A DNA stretch of 64,000 nucleotides from Sphingopyxis sp. GW247-27LB (GTDB taxonomy: Bacteria; Pseudomonadota; Alphaproteobacteria; Sphingomonadales; Sphingomonadaceae), in assembly GCF_002277025.1 (NCBI RefSeq), contig NZ_NIWD01000008.1:861280-925279 (forward strand), read 5' to 3'. The notes below the pieces were generated by a model. It did no database searches, had not been told where the DNA came from, and saw only the letters and a list, made by a program, of their open reading frames with translations. Numbering within the stretch: position 1 is the stretch's first letter; each line of letters starts with the position of its first letter. The position numbers and the translations under genes are program-made. Below, piece by piece: positions 51,175 through 59,191 of this stretch.

Positions 51175-52422
51175 ATGACAGACCTTGCAACGCTCTCCGC
51201 CGCCGACTTCCCGGCGATCACATTGGACGATGTGCGCGCGGCGGCGGGGCGAATTAACGGCGCGGTCGTTCGGACGCCGACCCTCCATTCGCAGACGCTG
51301 TCCGAGATGGTCGGCGCCGAGGTCTGGCTGAAGTTCGAGAATCTGCAGTTCACCGCGGCCTATAAGGAACGCGGGGCTTTGAACGCGCTGCTCCTCCTCG
51401 ACGACGAGGCGAAGGCGCGCGGCGTGATCGCGGCGTCGGCGGGCAATCACGCGCAAGGCCTCGCTTATCACGGCAAGCGCCTCGGCGTTCCCGTCACCAT
51501 CGTGATGCCGAAATCGACGCCGCAGGTGAAAGTGTCGCAGACCGCGAGCCACGGCGCGACGATCGTCCTGCACGGCGAGAAGTTCGACGATGCCTATGCC
51601 CATGCGCGCGAGCTCGAAAAGGAACGCGGCCTGACCTTCGTCCACCCCTTCGACCATCCGCACGTCGCGGCGGGGCAGGGAACAGTGGCGCTCGAAATGC
51701 TCGAGGACGTGCCCGAACTCGACACGCTGATCGTCCCGATCGGCGGCGGCGGGCTGCTGTCGGGCATGGGCACCGCGGCGCGCGGCATCAAGAACGACAT
51801 GCGCCTCGTCGGGGTGCAGGCCGAGCTCTATCCGTCGATGTACGCCGAACTCAACGGCGTCGACATGGCGTGCGAGGGCGACACGCTCGCCGAGGGCATA
51901 GCGGTCAAGGAACCGGGTTCTTACACCCGCAAGCTGGTCGCCGAGCTTAACGACGATATCGTGCTCGTCGCCGAGCGTCATCTCGAGCGCGCGGTGAGCC
52001 TGCTGCTCCAGATCGAGAAGACGGTGGTCGAGGGCGCGGGCGCCGCGGGGCTCGCGGCGATGCTCGCGCACCCCGAGGAGTTTGCGGGGCGCAAGGTCGG
52101 CCTCGTGCTCACCGGCGGCAATATCGACACGCGGCTGCTCGCCAACGTGCTGCTGCGCGACCTCGCGCGCTCGGGCCGTATCGCGCGGCTGCGCATCCGC
52201 CTGCAGGATCGGCCGGGCGCGCTGTTCAAGGTGATGAAGCTGTTCGACGAGAAGCAGGTCAACATCATCGAAATCTATCACCAGCGCATCTTCACGACCC
52301 TGCCCGCGAAGGGACTGATCACCGACATCGAATGCGAGGCGCGCGACCGCGAGCATCTCGACAGCCTGGTCGATGCGCTGCGCGGCGCGGGCTATATGGT
52401 GACCACGGTGGAACTGGCGTAG
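51175..52422 (+). CDS. ilvA: Threonine ammonia-lyase
   Basis: A 415-residue fold-type II PLP enzyme. The PLP lysine is in FTAAYKERGALN, the phosphate-binding glycine loop is PIGGGGLLSGMG, and the Asn loop is SAGNHAQGLAYH. A single ACT-like domain occupies residues 330-415 (RLRIRLQDRPGALFKVMKLF). It deaminates threonine to 2-oxobutyrate for isoleucine synthesis or threonine use. The one-ACT-domain form is common in alphaproteobacteria. The feedback type cannot be read from sequence. Confidence 0.92.
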   Translation: MTDLATLSAADFPAITLDDVRAAAGRINGAVVRTPTLHSQTLSEMVGAEVWLKFENLQFTAAYKERGALNALLLLDDEAKARGVIAASAGNHAQGLAYHGKRLGVPVTIVMPKSTPQVKVSQTASHGATIVLHGEKFDDAYAHARELEKERGLTFVHPFDHPHVAAGQGTVALEMLEDVPELDTLIVPIGGGGLLSGMGTAARGIKNDMRLVGVQAELYPSMYAELNGVDMACEGDTLAEGIAVKEPGSYTRKLVAELNDDIVLVAERHLERAVSLLLQIEKTVVEGAGAAGLAAMLAHPEEFAGRKVGLVLTGGNIDTRLLANVLLRDLARSGRIARLRIRLQDRPGALFKVMKLFDEKQVNIIEIYHQRIFTTLPAKGLITDIECEARDREHLDSLVDALRGAGYMVTTVELA

Positions 52423-52428
52423 TTTGTT

Positions 52429-52559
52429 AAGCCCTCCCCTTCAGGGGAGGGCAGCGAAACTTGGCAGCTTGCTGCCTAGTTGCAGCGGGTGGGGTCCATC
52501 GGCCTTGCGCAAGGGTTCGAGACCCCACCCCAACCCCTCCCCTGAAGGGGAGGGGCTTG
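52429..52559. repeat. C-rich palindromic repeat, copy D with an internal insertion
   Basis: It has the same ends and the same right half as copies B and C, but its left arm is interrupted by about 35 extra nt (CAGCGAAACTTGGCAGCTTG and on) that contain their own small hairpin (GGCAGCTTGCTGCC). Its right end, GGGGAGGGG, lies just before the thioesterase ATG and would act as its ribosome binding site. Confidence 0.85.
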
Positions 52560-52561
52560 CT

Positions 52562-52972
52562 ATGGTCGCAAACATGCAATCCTTCACCCTCTCCCTCACC
52601 GCCACCCCCGACACCATCGATGAACTCGGCCACGTCAACAATGCGGTGTGGGTTCAGTGGATCCAGCAGGTCGCGACCGCGCATTGGGACGCCGCGGCGC
52701 CGCAGGCGCACAAGGACGCCTATGTCTGGGTCGTGGTGCGGCACGAGATCGACTATCTGCGCGCGCTCGGTCCCGGCGAGCGCGTGACCGCGCGAACCTG
52801 GGTCGCCGATGCGCCGCAAGGCGCCAAGTTCGACCGCTTCATGGAATTCACCGGCGCAGACGGGCGCGTCCATGTCCGCGCGCGGACGGTGTGGGCGCTG
52901 CTCGACAAGGCGAGCGGCCGGCCGCTGCGGGTGACCGGCGCGGTGGTGGCGCCGTTCGTGGCGGCGCCATGA
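52562..52972 (+). CDS. Acyl-CoA thioesterase, hot-dog fold
   Basis: A 136-residue 4HBT-type thioesterase. The active-site segment is IDELGHVNNAVWVQWI with its Asp/Asn, near residues 18-33, and the strands WVVVRHEIDYLRAL and RVTARTWVADA follow. The start at 52562 is set by GGGGAGGGG in the repeat just upstream; ATG 52574 is an alternative. It overlaps the GNAT gene (ATGA). It probably hydrolyses a short or aromatic acyl-CoA. Confidence 0.82.
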   Translation: MVANMQSFTLSLTATPDTIDELGHVNNAVWVQWIQQVATAHWDAAAPQAHKDAYVWVVVRHEIDYLRALGPGERVTARTWVADAPQGAKFDRFMEFTGADGRVHVRARTVWALLDKASGRPLRVTGAVVAPFVAAP

Positions 52973-53451
52973 CCGGCGGCTGGCGCCCGATGCGCGCCGC
53001 GGACCTGGACGCGGTCGTCGCGATTTCCGACGCGGTGCACGGCGTCTTCACCGAACCGCGCACGGTCTATGCCGAGCGACTCGACCTTTATCCCGAGGGT
53101 TGCCGCATCTTCGAGTGGGACGGCGCGGTCGCGGGCTTTCTTGTCACCCATCCCTGGCATCGCGGCGCCGTGCCGAAGCTGGGGGCGCCGCTCGGCGCGC
53201 TGCCCGCGCCCGCCGAGGTCTATTATCTCCACGATATCGCGCTGCTTCCCACGGCGCGCGGGGCGGGCGCGGGCGCCGAGGCGACCGCCTTCGTCCGGTG
53301 CCAGGCGCGGCGCGCGGGCTGCACCGAAATCCGCCTCGTCGCGGTGAACGGCGCCGACAGCTATTGGCGCGCGCAAGGGTTCGACGACGCCGCGCCGGGC
53401 GAGACGGGCCCGTATGGGCCGGGGTCGTATCTGATGCGGTGCCTTGTTTAG
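52969..53451 (+). CDS. GNAT family N-acetyltransferase
   Basis: A 160-residue GNAT. The acetyl-CoA loop is ALLPTARGAGAGAEA (a variant of the Q/RxxGxG/A motif), followed by the C-terminal YWRAQGFDDA strand-turn. It is translationally coupled to the thioesterase. Its stop overlaps that of the convergent SH3-like gene. Acceptor unknown. Confidence 0.82.
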   Translation: MTGGWRPMRAADLDAVVAISDAVHGVFTEPRTVYAERLDLYPEGCRIFEWDGAVAGFLVTHPWHRGAVPKLGAPLGALPAPAEVYYLHDIALLPTARGAGAGAEATAFVRCQARRAGCTEIRLVAVNGADSYWRAQGFDDAAPGETGPYGPGSYLMRCLV

Positions 53452-53777
53452 CGAGCGGTGACCGCGACGCGCCGCCGTTCGACCCAGCCCTTCGCGCAGG
53501 TCGACGCATAGCGGGCGTCGAGGCCCCGCCCGGTGCCGCGGCATGCGTGGCGCCCCTGCGCGAAATGCACCCACAGCCAGTCGCCGCGCGACCCGCAGAC
53601 ATAGACGGGCGTGCCGCGCCCCAGCTTCCCCACCTTGCCGGCGGCGATCGTCGGGGTGCGATAGACGCTCGTCTTGCGCCCCGACGCATCGCCGGCGATC
53701 ACCGCATGGGGACAGAGCGCGGGTGCGGCCGCCGGGCCTTGCGCGGCGAGCAGAAGGGCGAAGGAAGCAAGGATCAT
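53448..53777 (-). CDS. Small exported SH3-like protein
   Basis: 109 residues from the ATG at 53777. Signal peptide MILASFALLLAAQGPAAAPA. The mature part resembles a bacterial SH3 (SH3b) fold: SVYRTPTIAAGKVGKLGRGT then VYVCGSRGDWLWVHF, with four cysteines that could form disulfides in the periplasm. SH3b domains bind peptidoglycan or metal. No partner is evident. Confidence 0.65.
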   Translation of the reverse strand: MILASFALLLAAQGPAAAPALCPHAVIAGDASGRKTSVYRTPTIAAGKVGKLGRGTPVYVCGSRGDWLWVHFAQGRHACRGTGRGLDARYASTCAKGWVERRRVAVTAR

Positions 53778-53893
53778 GGTGCGGTGTTCCTGTCGGGTCG
53801 GGCTCGGCCCGCATGGGGCCATCCATCCATCCTTATTCGGATGCGCGCCGCTCGGCCAGCGCGAACCGCGCAACGCCGAACGCGGCGCTTCGA

Positions 53894-54526
53894 TCAGGCG
53901 CGCGACCCGCGACCGAATCGAAAGACCCCGCTCGCCTTCGTTCCCGCCCCCGTCTCGGCGACCTCGTAGCGCGCGATTTCCTCGAGGCGCGCGAGCGGCA
54001 GCGGGCGGCGCCAGGGGTCGCCGACGAGCGCTTCGATGCCGCGATCGAGGCAGCGGTCGAGGAAGGCGGTGACCGCCGCGGCGAGGTCGTCCGAATAGAA
54101 GAGGTCGCCGGCGAGGATCATGTCGGCATCGGGAATGGCGAGGCTCGCCACATCGCCCGCGCGAATGTCGAGCGACACGCCATTGGCCGCCGCATTGAGC
54201 GCCAGCGCCGCGAGCGCATGGGGATCGGCGTCGACCGCGATGGCTTCCCGCGCCCCGGCCTTTACCGCGGCGATCGCGACCAGCCCCGACCCGGCGCCGA
54301 GATCGAGCACGTGCCGCCCCGCGACGCTCTCGGGATGGTCGAGGACATAGCGCGCGAGCGCGAGGCCGCCCGCCCAATGATGCGCCCAATAGGGGGCGTC
54401 GTCCCCCGCGAGACGCCCGACCCCGCTTGCCGGCACCGCCTTGTGCAGGCGGATTTCGGGGATGCCGGGGACGGGCAGCACCGGAAGATGCGCGCGGATG
54501 AAGGCGGCGGCGTCGGGCGAGGTCAT
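53894..54526 (-). CDS. Class I methyltransferase, ETF-beta/Nnt1-like
   Basis: A 210-residue SAM-dependent methyltransferase. Motif I is VLDLGAGSGLVAIAAVKAGA (about residues 78-97), the acidic motif is AIAVDADPHAL, and the post-motif is ILAGDLFYSDDL. The GDLFY segment resembles the METTL20/ETF-beta lysine methyltransferase and Nnt1 group. Protein lysine methylation is therefore plausible but not proven. Confidence 0.75.
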   Translation of the reverse strand: MTSPDAAAFIRAHLPVLPVPGIPEIRLHKAVPASGVGRLAGDDAPYWAHHWAGGLALARYVLDHPESVAGRHVLDLGAGSGLVAIAAVKAGAREAIAVDADPHALAALALNAAANGVSLDIRAGDVASLAIPDADMILAGDLFYSDDLAAAVTAFLDRCLDRGIEALVGDPWRRPLPLARLEEIARYEVAETGAGTKASGVFRFGRGSRA

Positions 54527-54873
54527 GCGCGGGGATTAGAACGGGACGACAGCATATGGAATCGTCATTGCGAGCGAAGCGAAGCAATCTCCAGCTCTCG
54601 TTCGTTTATGCCCGTAGCTGGAGATTGCTTCGCTCCGCTCGCAATGACAGGTCTCGATCGAGCCCCGTTCGGCGTTGATCGCCGCCGCCAAAGCTGATAG
54701 GCGCCGCTGCGATGACCAACGACCGATCCCTGCGATTCAAGGCGTATTGGCGCTCCTTTACCTAGGAGCGGCATGGCATCATCCTGTGACCATCGCCGCC
54801 GTGTTCGGACAGGCGAATGGTCAGCATCATACTCCCTTCCGTCACGGCGTGCGCTTTTTGAAGAAGACGCGAC
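54527..54873. other. 347-bp gap with a palindromic repeat
   Basis: It holds the palindromic repeat at 54564-54648. The rest, before the GNAT start, has short open frames without composition or start signals that I would support. No promoter consensus seen. Confidence 0.5.
54564..54648. repeat. Palindromic repeat, TCATTGCGAGCG family, copy 2
   Basis: Arms GTCATTGCGAGCGAAGCGAA (54564 on, to 54596) and the inverted copy 54616-54648 pair almost fully with one mismatched base; the loop is 19 nt. It is a sister of 48233-48317. It lies between the divergent methyltransferase and GNAT genes. Confidence 0.85.
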
Positions 54874-55392
54874 ATGACCGATACCTTGCTTGCCCTGTCG
54901 ACCGACCGCTGCCGCATCGCGCCGCTCACCGCCGACGACGCGCGCGCGCTCGCGGCGATCACCGATGAATCGGTGACGTCGCAGGTCGATTTCCTGCCGA
55001 CCCCCTTCACCGAAAGCGACGCCCGCGCGCTGATCGCGGGGTCGGGCCGCGGCGACGTCTTTCACGCCGTGCGCGGCGCCGGCGGCGGCTCGCTCAGCGG
55101 CGTGATCGGCGTGCATCGCCGCGCGGGACGCGACTATGAGATCGGATACTGGTTCGCGGCCCGCGCGCGCGGGCGCGGCATCGCGACCGAAGCGGTGCGC
55201 GCGGTCGTCGATGCGCTCGCCGCGTCGCGGCCCGGCTGTTCGATCGTCGCCGAATGCCACCCCGACAATGCGCGGTCGCGCGCGCTGCTGCGCCGCGTCG
55301 GCTTCGTGTCGACGGGGCTCGCGGGGCGGCGTCCGGGGCGGATGCTGCTCGCGTGGCGCGCGGCGCCGCTCGACCGCATCGACGTGTGCTGA
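54874..55392 (+). CDS. GNAT family N-acetyltransferase (RimJ/RimL-like)
   Basis: A 172-residue acetyltransferase. It starts MTDTLLALSTDRCRIAPLTA, has the acetyl-CoA loop WFAARARGRGIATEAVRAVV, and continues with ECHPDNARSRALLRRVGF, the Asn-x-x-Ser helix typical of RimJ/RimL-type enzymes. Acceptor unknown. It is convergent with the lipase-like gene. Confidence 0.85.
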   Translation: MTDTLLALSTDRCRIAPLTADDARALAAITDESVTSQVDFLPTPFTESDARALIAGSGRGDVFHAVRGAGGGSLSGVIGVHRRAGRDYEIGYWFAARARGRGIATEAVRAVVDALAASRPGCSIVAECHPDNARSRALLRRVGFVSTGLAGRRPGRMLLAWRAAPLDRIDVC

Positions 55393-55396
55393 TCGA

Positions 55397-56146
55397 TCAG
55401 CCGGGCGCGCTGACCTCGTCGGTCAGCGCCTGGACGATCGCGGCGACCGAGGTGGGGGCATAGGCGAAGCCCATGTGGCCGCAGTCGACCTCGACCTGCC
55501 GGTCGCTTTCGTGCGGCAGCCCGCGCGCGCTCGCCACCGCGACGACGCCGTCGTGCGCCGACCACAGCGCGAAGGTCGGCATTTCGGGGCGCGGCGCGGG
55601 GTGAAAGTCGATCGGCGGATTGTCGACCGGATGGCGCGCGATCAGGTGATAGAGGCGCCACGCGCGATTGGCGCGGCGGCTGCCCGAAAAGGGCGAGCCG
55701 AGCGTGACGACGCGCGCGACCTTGCCCGGATGATGCTTCGCATATTCGCGGGCGTAGATGCCGCCGAGGCTCCACCCGACGAGCGCGGGCGCGTGGCCGG
55801 TGCGGTCGATGATCCACTGAACGCGGCCGTCGATGCGCTCGATGATGTCGGCCGTCGCGCCGCGGTTGAAGCCGAGGCCCCAGGCGTAGCAGCGAAAGCC
55901 CGCGCGCCGCAGGTCGGCGCGCAGCGCCTTGGTCGCCCAGTCGCCCGACAGGAAGCCCGGCAGCACCATCACCGGCGGATGCTCGCTGTCGGGGTTGGGC
56001 TCGGGCGGCAGCGGGCGGATGCGTCCGCCGAGCGCGCGCAGCAGCCCGCCCGCCTCGCGCCACAGCAGCACGAGCCGCGGCGGCGCGTCAGGATCGGGAA
56101 CGCGCGCCGGCCATTCGGCGCGGCGGGAGAGGAAGGCGCGGATCAT
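55397..56146 (-). CDS. Alpha/beta hydrolase, lipase-like
   Basis: A 249-residue cytosolic hydrolase. Nucleophile elbow GWSLGG (about residue 123), oxyanion-loop PVMVLPGFLSGDWAT, and a C-terminal DCGHMGFAYAP with the catalytic His. Its start abuts the stop of the hemerythrin gene (1-bp overlap), so it shares the stress-type promoter upstream of that gene. Substrate unknown. Confidence 0.8.
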   Translation of the reverse strand: MIRAFLSRRAEWPARVPDPDAPPRLVLLWREAGGLLRALGGRIRPLPPEPNPDSEHPPVMVLPGFLSGDWATKALRADLRRAGFRCYAWGLGFNRGATADIIERIDGRVQWIIDRTGHAPALVGWSLGGIYAREYAKHHPGKVARVVTLGSPFSGSRRANRAWRLYHLIARHPVDNPPIDFHPAPRPEMPTFALWSAHDGVVAVASARGLPHESDRQVEVDCGHMGFAYAPTSVAAIVQALTDEVSAPG

Positions 56147-56766
56147 CAGTTCTTGAGCTTTATCTTCTTCTCGACCTTCGCCGCGGCCTTCTCTTCCTTT
56201 TTGCGACGATTGAAGACGCGGCGCATGTAACGGACATCGGCCGGTTGCAACTGCTTCTCGGCCGCGACGAACTGCTCCTGCTCCTCTTCGCCTATATGGT
56301 GCAGATACTCGTCCTTGAGGCCGGCGAAGCGGCGCAGCCAGCCGGGTGAGGCCATGTCGCGCGCGGCAAGATCGGCCAGCATGTCTTCGATCTCCTTATG
56401 CTCCGAGATCGCATGGCGGGCATCATCGGTCGTCGCCGGATCGCGCAGCACGGTCGACCAGAGCGCCTGCTCCTCCGCCGCGGCATGGCCCTTGAGTTCC
56501 TTCACCAGCTCTTCGAACAACGCCTTGCGATCGGGCGACTTGCCCTGCGTTTCTTCGATCATCGCGAGGAGGGCGCGGTGGCGGTCATGATCCTCGACCA
56601 GCCGTCCGAATATATCGGGATCGCCCCTGAATTTCGTCTTCGGCGTGCTGCCGATCCGCGCGGCAAGATCGGGGACGAGGGTTTTGGCCTTTGCGACGGC
56701 TTCCGCCTTGGCCTTGGTGGCGGGTTTGCGCTTTGCCTTGCCGCGTTCGATGGTCCGGGTTGTCAT
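56146..56766 (-). CDS. Hemerythrin-domain protein
   Basis: 206 residues. Residues 1-45 are Lys/Ala-rich and probably disordered. Residues 50-165 are a four-helix hemerythrin-like bundle with His/Glu ligands in DRHRALLAMIEE, HAAAEEQAL, HAISEHKEIE and the later HHIGEEEQ. The C-terminus is again Lys-rich. Such proteins bind a di-iron centre and sense or buffer oxygen, NO or iron. An EcfG-type promoter lies 50-80 bp upstream, placing it in the general stress response. Confidence 0.85.
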   Translation of the reverse strand: MTTRTIERGKAKRKPATKAKAEAVAKAKTLVPDLAARIGSTPKTKFRGDPDIFGRLVEDHDRHRALLAMIEETQGKSPDRKALFEELVKELKGHAAAEEQALWSTVLRDPATTDDARHAISEHKEIEDMLADLAARDMASPGWLRRFAGLKDEYLHHIGEEEQEQFVAAEKQLQPADVRYMRRVFNRRKKEEKAAAKVEKKIKLKN

Positions 56767-56818
56767 GCCATTCTCCCTTCAAGCCCGCCCATTCGGTATA
56801 CGTGCATCTCGAATTGAA

Positions 56819-56844
56819 AACGCCATTTTTTCTGAACGGGTTCC
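56819..56844 (-). promoter_or_regulatory. EcfG-type stress promoter of the hemerythrin operon
   Basis: On the minus strand: GGAAC (56840-56844), 17-nt spacer, CGTT (56819-56822). This matches the consensus of alphaproteobacterial general stress sigma factors, two of which are encoded nearby. The ATG is 53 nt downstream of the -10. Confidence 0.75.
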
Positions 56845-56874
56845 ATCAAAGCACGGCGCATCGCGCCTCGAAGC

Positions 56875-58047
56875 TCACCCCTTCGGAACCAGCTTCACCA
56901 GCTTGCCGTCCTTGCCGTCGGTGAGGAGCCACACCGAGCCGTCCGCATTGACCTCGACCTCGCGGACGCGGGTGCCGAAATCCCAGCGGTCGGACTTGTG
57001 CAGTCTGTCGCCGTCTACCCCCATGCGGATCAGTCCCTCGCCCGACAGCGCGCCCATCAGCAGGCTGTTCTTCCAGCCGGGATAGAGGTCGCCGCCGTAC
57101 CAGGCGAGCCCCGCGGGCGAGATCGACGGGTTCCACCACAGCTTGGGCGCGTTGAACTCGGGACGGGTCGGATGGTCCGGGATGTCCTTGCCGTCATAAT
57201 GGTCGCCGTTCGACACGATCGGATAGCCGTAATTGCCGCCGCGCTCGACCAGATTGACCTCGTCGCCGCCCTTAGGCCCCATCTCCTGCTGCCACAGCTT
57301 CCCCGTCGCATCGAAGGCGATGCCGAGCAGGTTGCGATGGCCCAGCGACCAGATTTGCGCGGTGATGCCCCCCTTGTCGGCGAAGGGGTTGTCGGCCGGC
57401 ACGCTGCCGTCGGGGTTCAGGCGGATGACCTTGCCCAGATTTTTGCCCATATCCTGCGCCGGATCGAACTTCTGCCGCTCGCCCGAGGTGATGAAGAGAT
57501 AGTGGCCGTCGGGCGAGAAGGCGAGGCGGTGCGAGAAATGGCCGCGCCCCGGCACCTTCGGGTCCTGCTTCCAGATGATCTCGAGCCCTTCGATCCGCGG
57601 CGCGTCGCCCTGAACCAGCTTCGCCTTGCCGACCACGGCGCCGAACGTATCGCCCGCCCCGGCCTCGACCCAGCTCAGATAGATGGTACCGCTCGCCGCG
57701 AAGTCGGGGGCGAGGATGACGTCGCCGAAGCCTCCCTGGCCGCCATAGGCGACCGCGGGCGCTCCCGCGACATCGAGCGTCGCGCCGCCCGCCTGCCAGA
57801 GTTTCAATTTGCCCGCCCGCTCGGTGACGAGCGCCTGCTTCCCGCCGGGAAGGAAGGTCATCGCCCAGGGTTCGGCGAAGCTCGCGACCTCCTGCACGGT
57901 GAAGGGCGCATCGGCGAGCGGGGTCGCGGGCTGGTCGCCCGACGCGTCGAGCGCCGACGTGTCGGCCGCCGCGCTCGGTGAACTGCCCGCCGAACAGGCT
58001 GCGACGACGAAGGCGACCGGGAGCGCGAAGGTCTTGAGGGTCTTCAT
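56875..58047 (-). CDS. PQQ-dependent sugar dehydrogenase-type lipoprotein
   Basis: A 390-residue protein with a lipoprotein signal (MKTLKTFALPVAFVVAAC). The six-bladed propeller has the soluble glucose/aldose dehydrogenase pattern: EPWAMTFLPGGKQALVTERA, GHFSHRLAFSPDGHYLFITSG (near the catalytic His region), SLGHRNLLGIAFD and EMGPKGGDEVNLVERGGNYG. It oxidises aldoses in the periplasm using PQQ and passes electrons to the respiratory chain. No PQQ synthesis genes are in the window. Confidence 0.85.
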   Translation of the reverse strand: MKTLKTFALPVAFVVAACSAGSSPSAAADTSALDASGDQPATPLADAPFTVQEVASFAEPWAMTFLPGGKQALVTERAGKLKLWQAGGATLDVAGAPAVAYGGQGGFGDVILAPDFAASGTIYLSWVEAGAGDTFGAVVGKAKLVQGDAPRIEGLEIIWKQDPKVPGRGHFSHRLAFSPDGHYLFITSGERQKFDPAQDMGKNLGKVIRLNPDGSVPADNPFADKGGITAQIWSLGHRNLLGIAFDATGKLWQQEMGPKGGDEVNLVERGGNYGYPIVSNGDHYDGKDIPDHPTRPEFNAPKLWWNPSISPAGLAWYGGDLYPGWKNSLLMGALSGEGLIRMGVDGDRLHKSDRWDFGTRVREVEVNADGSVWLLTDGKDGKLVKLVPKG

Positions 58048-58116
58048 GGGGAGGCTCGCTTGGCTGTTGGGGATGGCGCCAGTGTGCCGCGCCCGCGCGC
58101 CAGAGTCGAGGGTTGC

Positions 58117-58758
58117 CTAGCGTCCTGCGTCGCGCCGCGCCGCGATCGTTTCGACGCTGTCCATGATCGCGTCGATCGCCTCGCTCGCTGGGGGCGCTTC
58201 GGCGCGTTTCTGCGAGAATTGGCCGCGCGCCATAATCTCTTCGAGCGCGGCGCGCGCGCGCGACACGCGGCTCTTCATCGTGCCGAGCGCGCAGCCGCAG
58301 ATCGCCGCCGCCTCCTCGTACGACATGCCGCCCGCGCCGACGAGGATCAGCGCCTCGCGCTGGTCCTGCGGCAATTCCATCAATCCCCGTTGCAAGTCGG
58401 CCATCTCGCCCGAATCTTCCTGCGCCGCGGGGGTCGACAGCGTGCGTTCGACGACGCTCTCGTCATATTCGCCGCGAAACTTGTTGCGGCGCATCTGCGA
58501 CAGGAAGGTGTTGCGCAGGATGACGAAGGTCCACGCCTTGATCGAGGTGCCGCGCTCGAAGCGGTCGCGCGACGCCCACGCCTTGACCATCGTGTCCTGC
58601 GTCAGGTCGTCGGCGAGATCGGGATTGCCCGACAGGCTGCGGCCATAGGCGCGCAGGTGGGGGATGACATCGGCCAACAGCGCCTTGAACTCGTTGTCCG
58701 ACAGGCTGCTGTTGTCTTGGGCGTCTTGCGGCTGCTTCGCAGCATTGGGACGGGTCAT
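58117..58758 (-). CDS. ecfG: EcfG family general stress sigma factor, copy 1
   Basis: A 213-residue ECF sigma factor. Region 2 spans LADDLTQDTMVKAWASRDRF to IKAWTFVILRNTFLSQMRRN, and region 4 spans LPQDQREALILVGAGGMSYE to GTMKSRVSRARAALEE. The close link to NepR (4-base ATGA overlap) identifies it as EcfG. It is held by NepR and freed when phosphorylated PhyR takes NepR away. It is preceded by its own target promoter, so it is autoregulated. Confidence 0.93.
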   Translation of the reverse strand: MTRPNAAKQPQDAQDNSSLSDNEFKALLADVIPHLRAYGRSLSGNPDLADDLTQDTMVKAWASRDRFERGTSIKAWTFVILRNTFLSQMRRNKFRGEYDESVVERTLSTPAAQEDSGEMADLQRGLMELPQDQREALILVGAGGMSYEEAAAICGCALGTMKSRVSRARAALEEIMARGQFSQKRAEAPPASEAIDAIMDSVETIAARRDAGR

Positions 58759-58982
58759 TCGGGGCGTTTCTGGTCGAGCCGGGACAAGAGGTCGAGCATG
58801 CGGTCGGGCAGATCCTCGGCGACAATCGTTCCATAGATCATGCGCAGCTTGGCGCTCACCGGTTCGGGCGATTGCCGGCCGGTCAGCACGCGGTGCCATT
58901 CGTCGCCGCCCGTGCCGGGGAAATGGCCCCGCGGCCAGCGCGAATTGTCCGACATCACGGGCGATGTGCCGTTGCCGTTCAT
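58755..58982 (-). CDS. nepR: NepR anti-sigma factor
   Basis: 75 residues from the ATG at 58982; ATG 58955 is an alternative. Upstream ATGs at 59006 and 59042 lie at or before the predicted transcription start and are unlikely. The NepR core is LRMIYGTIVAEDLPDRMLDL then LSRLDQ, the two helices that clamp the sigma factor. It is coupled to ecfG by a 4-base overlap. It binds either EcfG or phosphorylated PhyR. Confidence 0.9.
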   Translation of the reverse strand: MNGNGTSPVMSDNSRWPRGHFPGTGGDEWHRVLTGRQSPEPVSAKLRMIYGTIVAEDLPDRMLDLLSRLDQKRPE

Positions 58983-59014
58983 CCTCTTTTCGCCGTGGGT
59001 TGCCATGTCCCAGC

Positions 59015-59039
59015 AACGACAGAAAAAGCCCCGAGTTCC
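59015..59039 (-). promoter_or_regulatory. EcfG-type promoter of nepR-ecfG
   Basis: On the minus strand: GGAAC (59035-59039), 16-nt spacer, CGTT (59015-59018). It is an exact match to the EcfG consensus and would start transcription near 59008. That sets the nepR start downstream and implies positive autoregulation. Confidence 0.85.
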
Positions 59040-59191
59040 CACGCCCTATGAATTTTCGTCGCAAAGCGTTGCCGGGAAGCCACAGTCGCGTGGAGAGCCC
59101 GCACCCTAACCCAGATTAACGCGCCGCGCGCGGCGGCGGTCTAAGGCGGCTGGTGGTCCCCTTTCCCGGCGGATCGAAAAGGGGGCGCGGC

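Noticed and set aside
43021-52559. Repeated C-rich sequences as a possible CRISPR array
   Set aside because: Copies are kilobases apart, palindromic over about 100 bp and have no regular spacers or cas genes.
54675-54968. A 97-residue plus-strand frame before the GNAT gene
   Set aside because: It ends in Arg-rich shadow sequence inside the GNAT gene and has no ribosome binding site or known domain.
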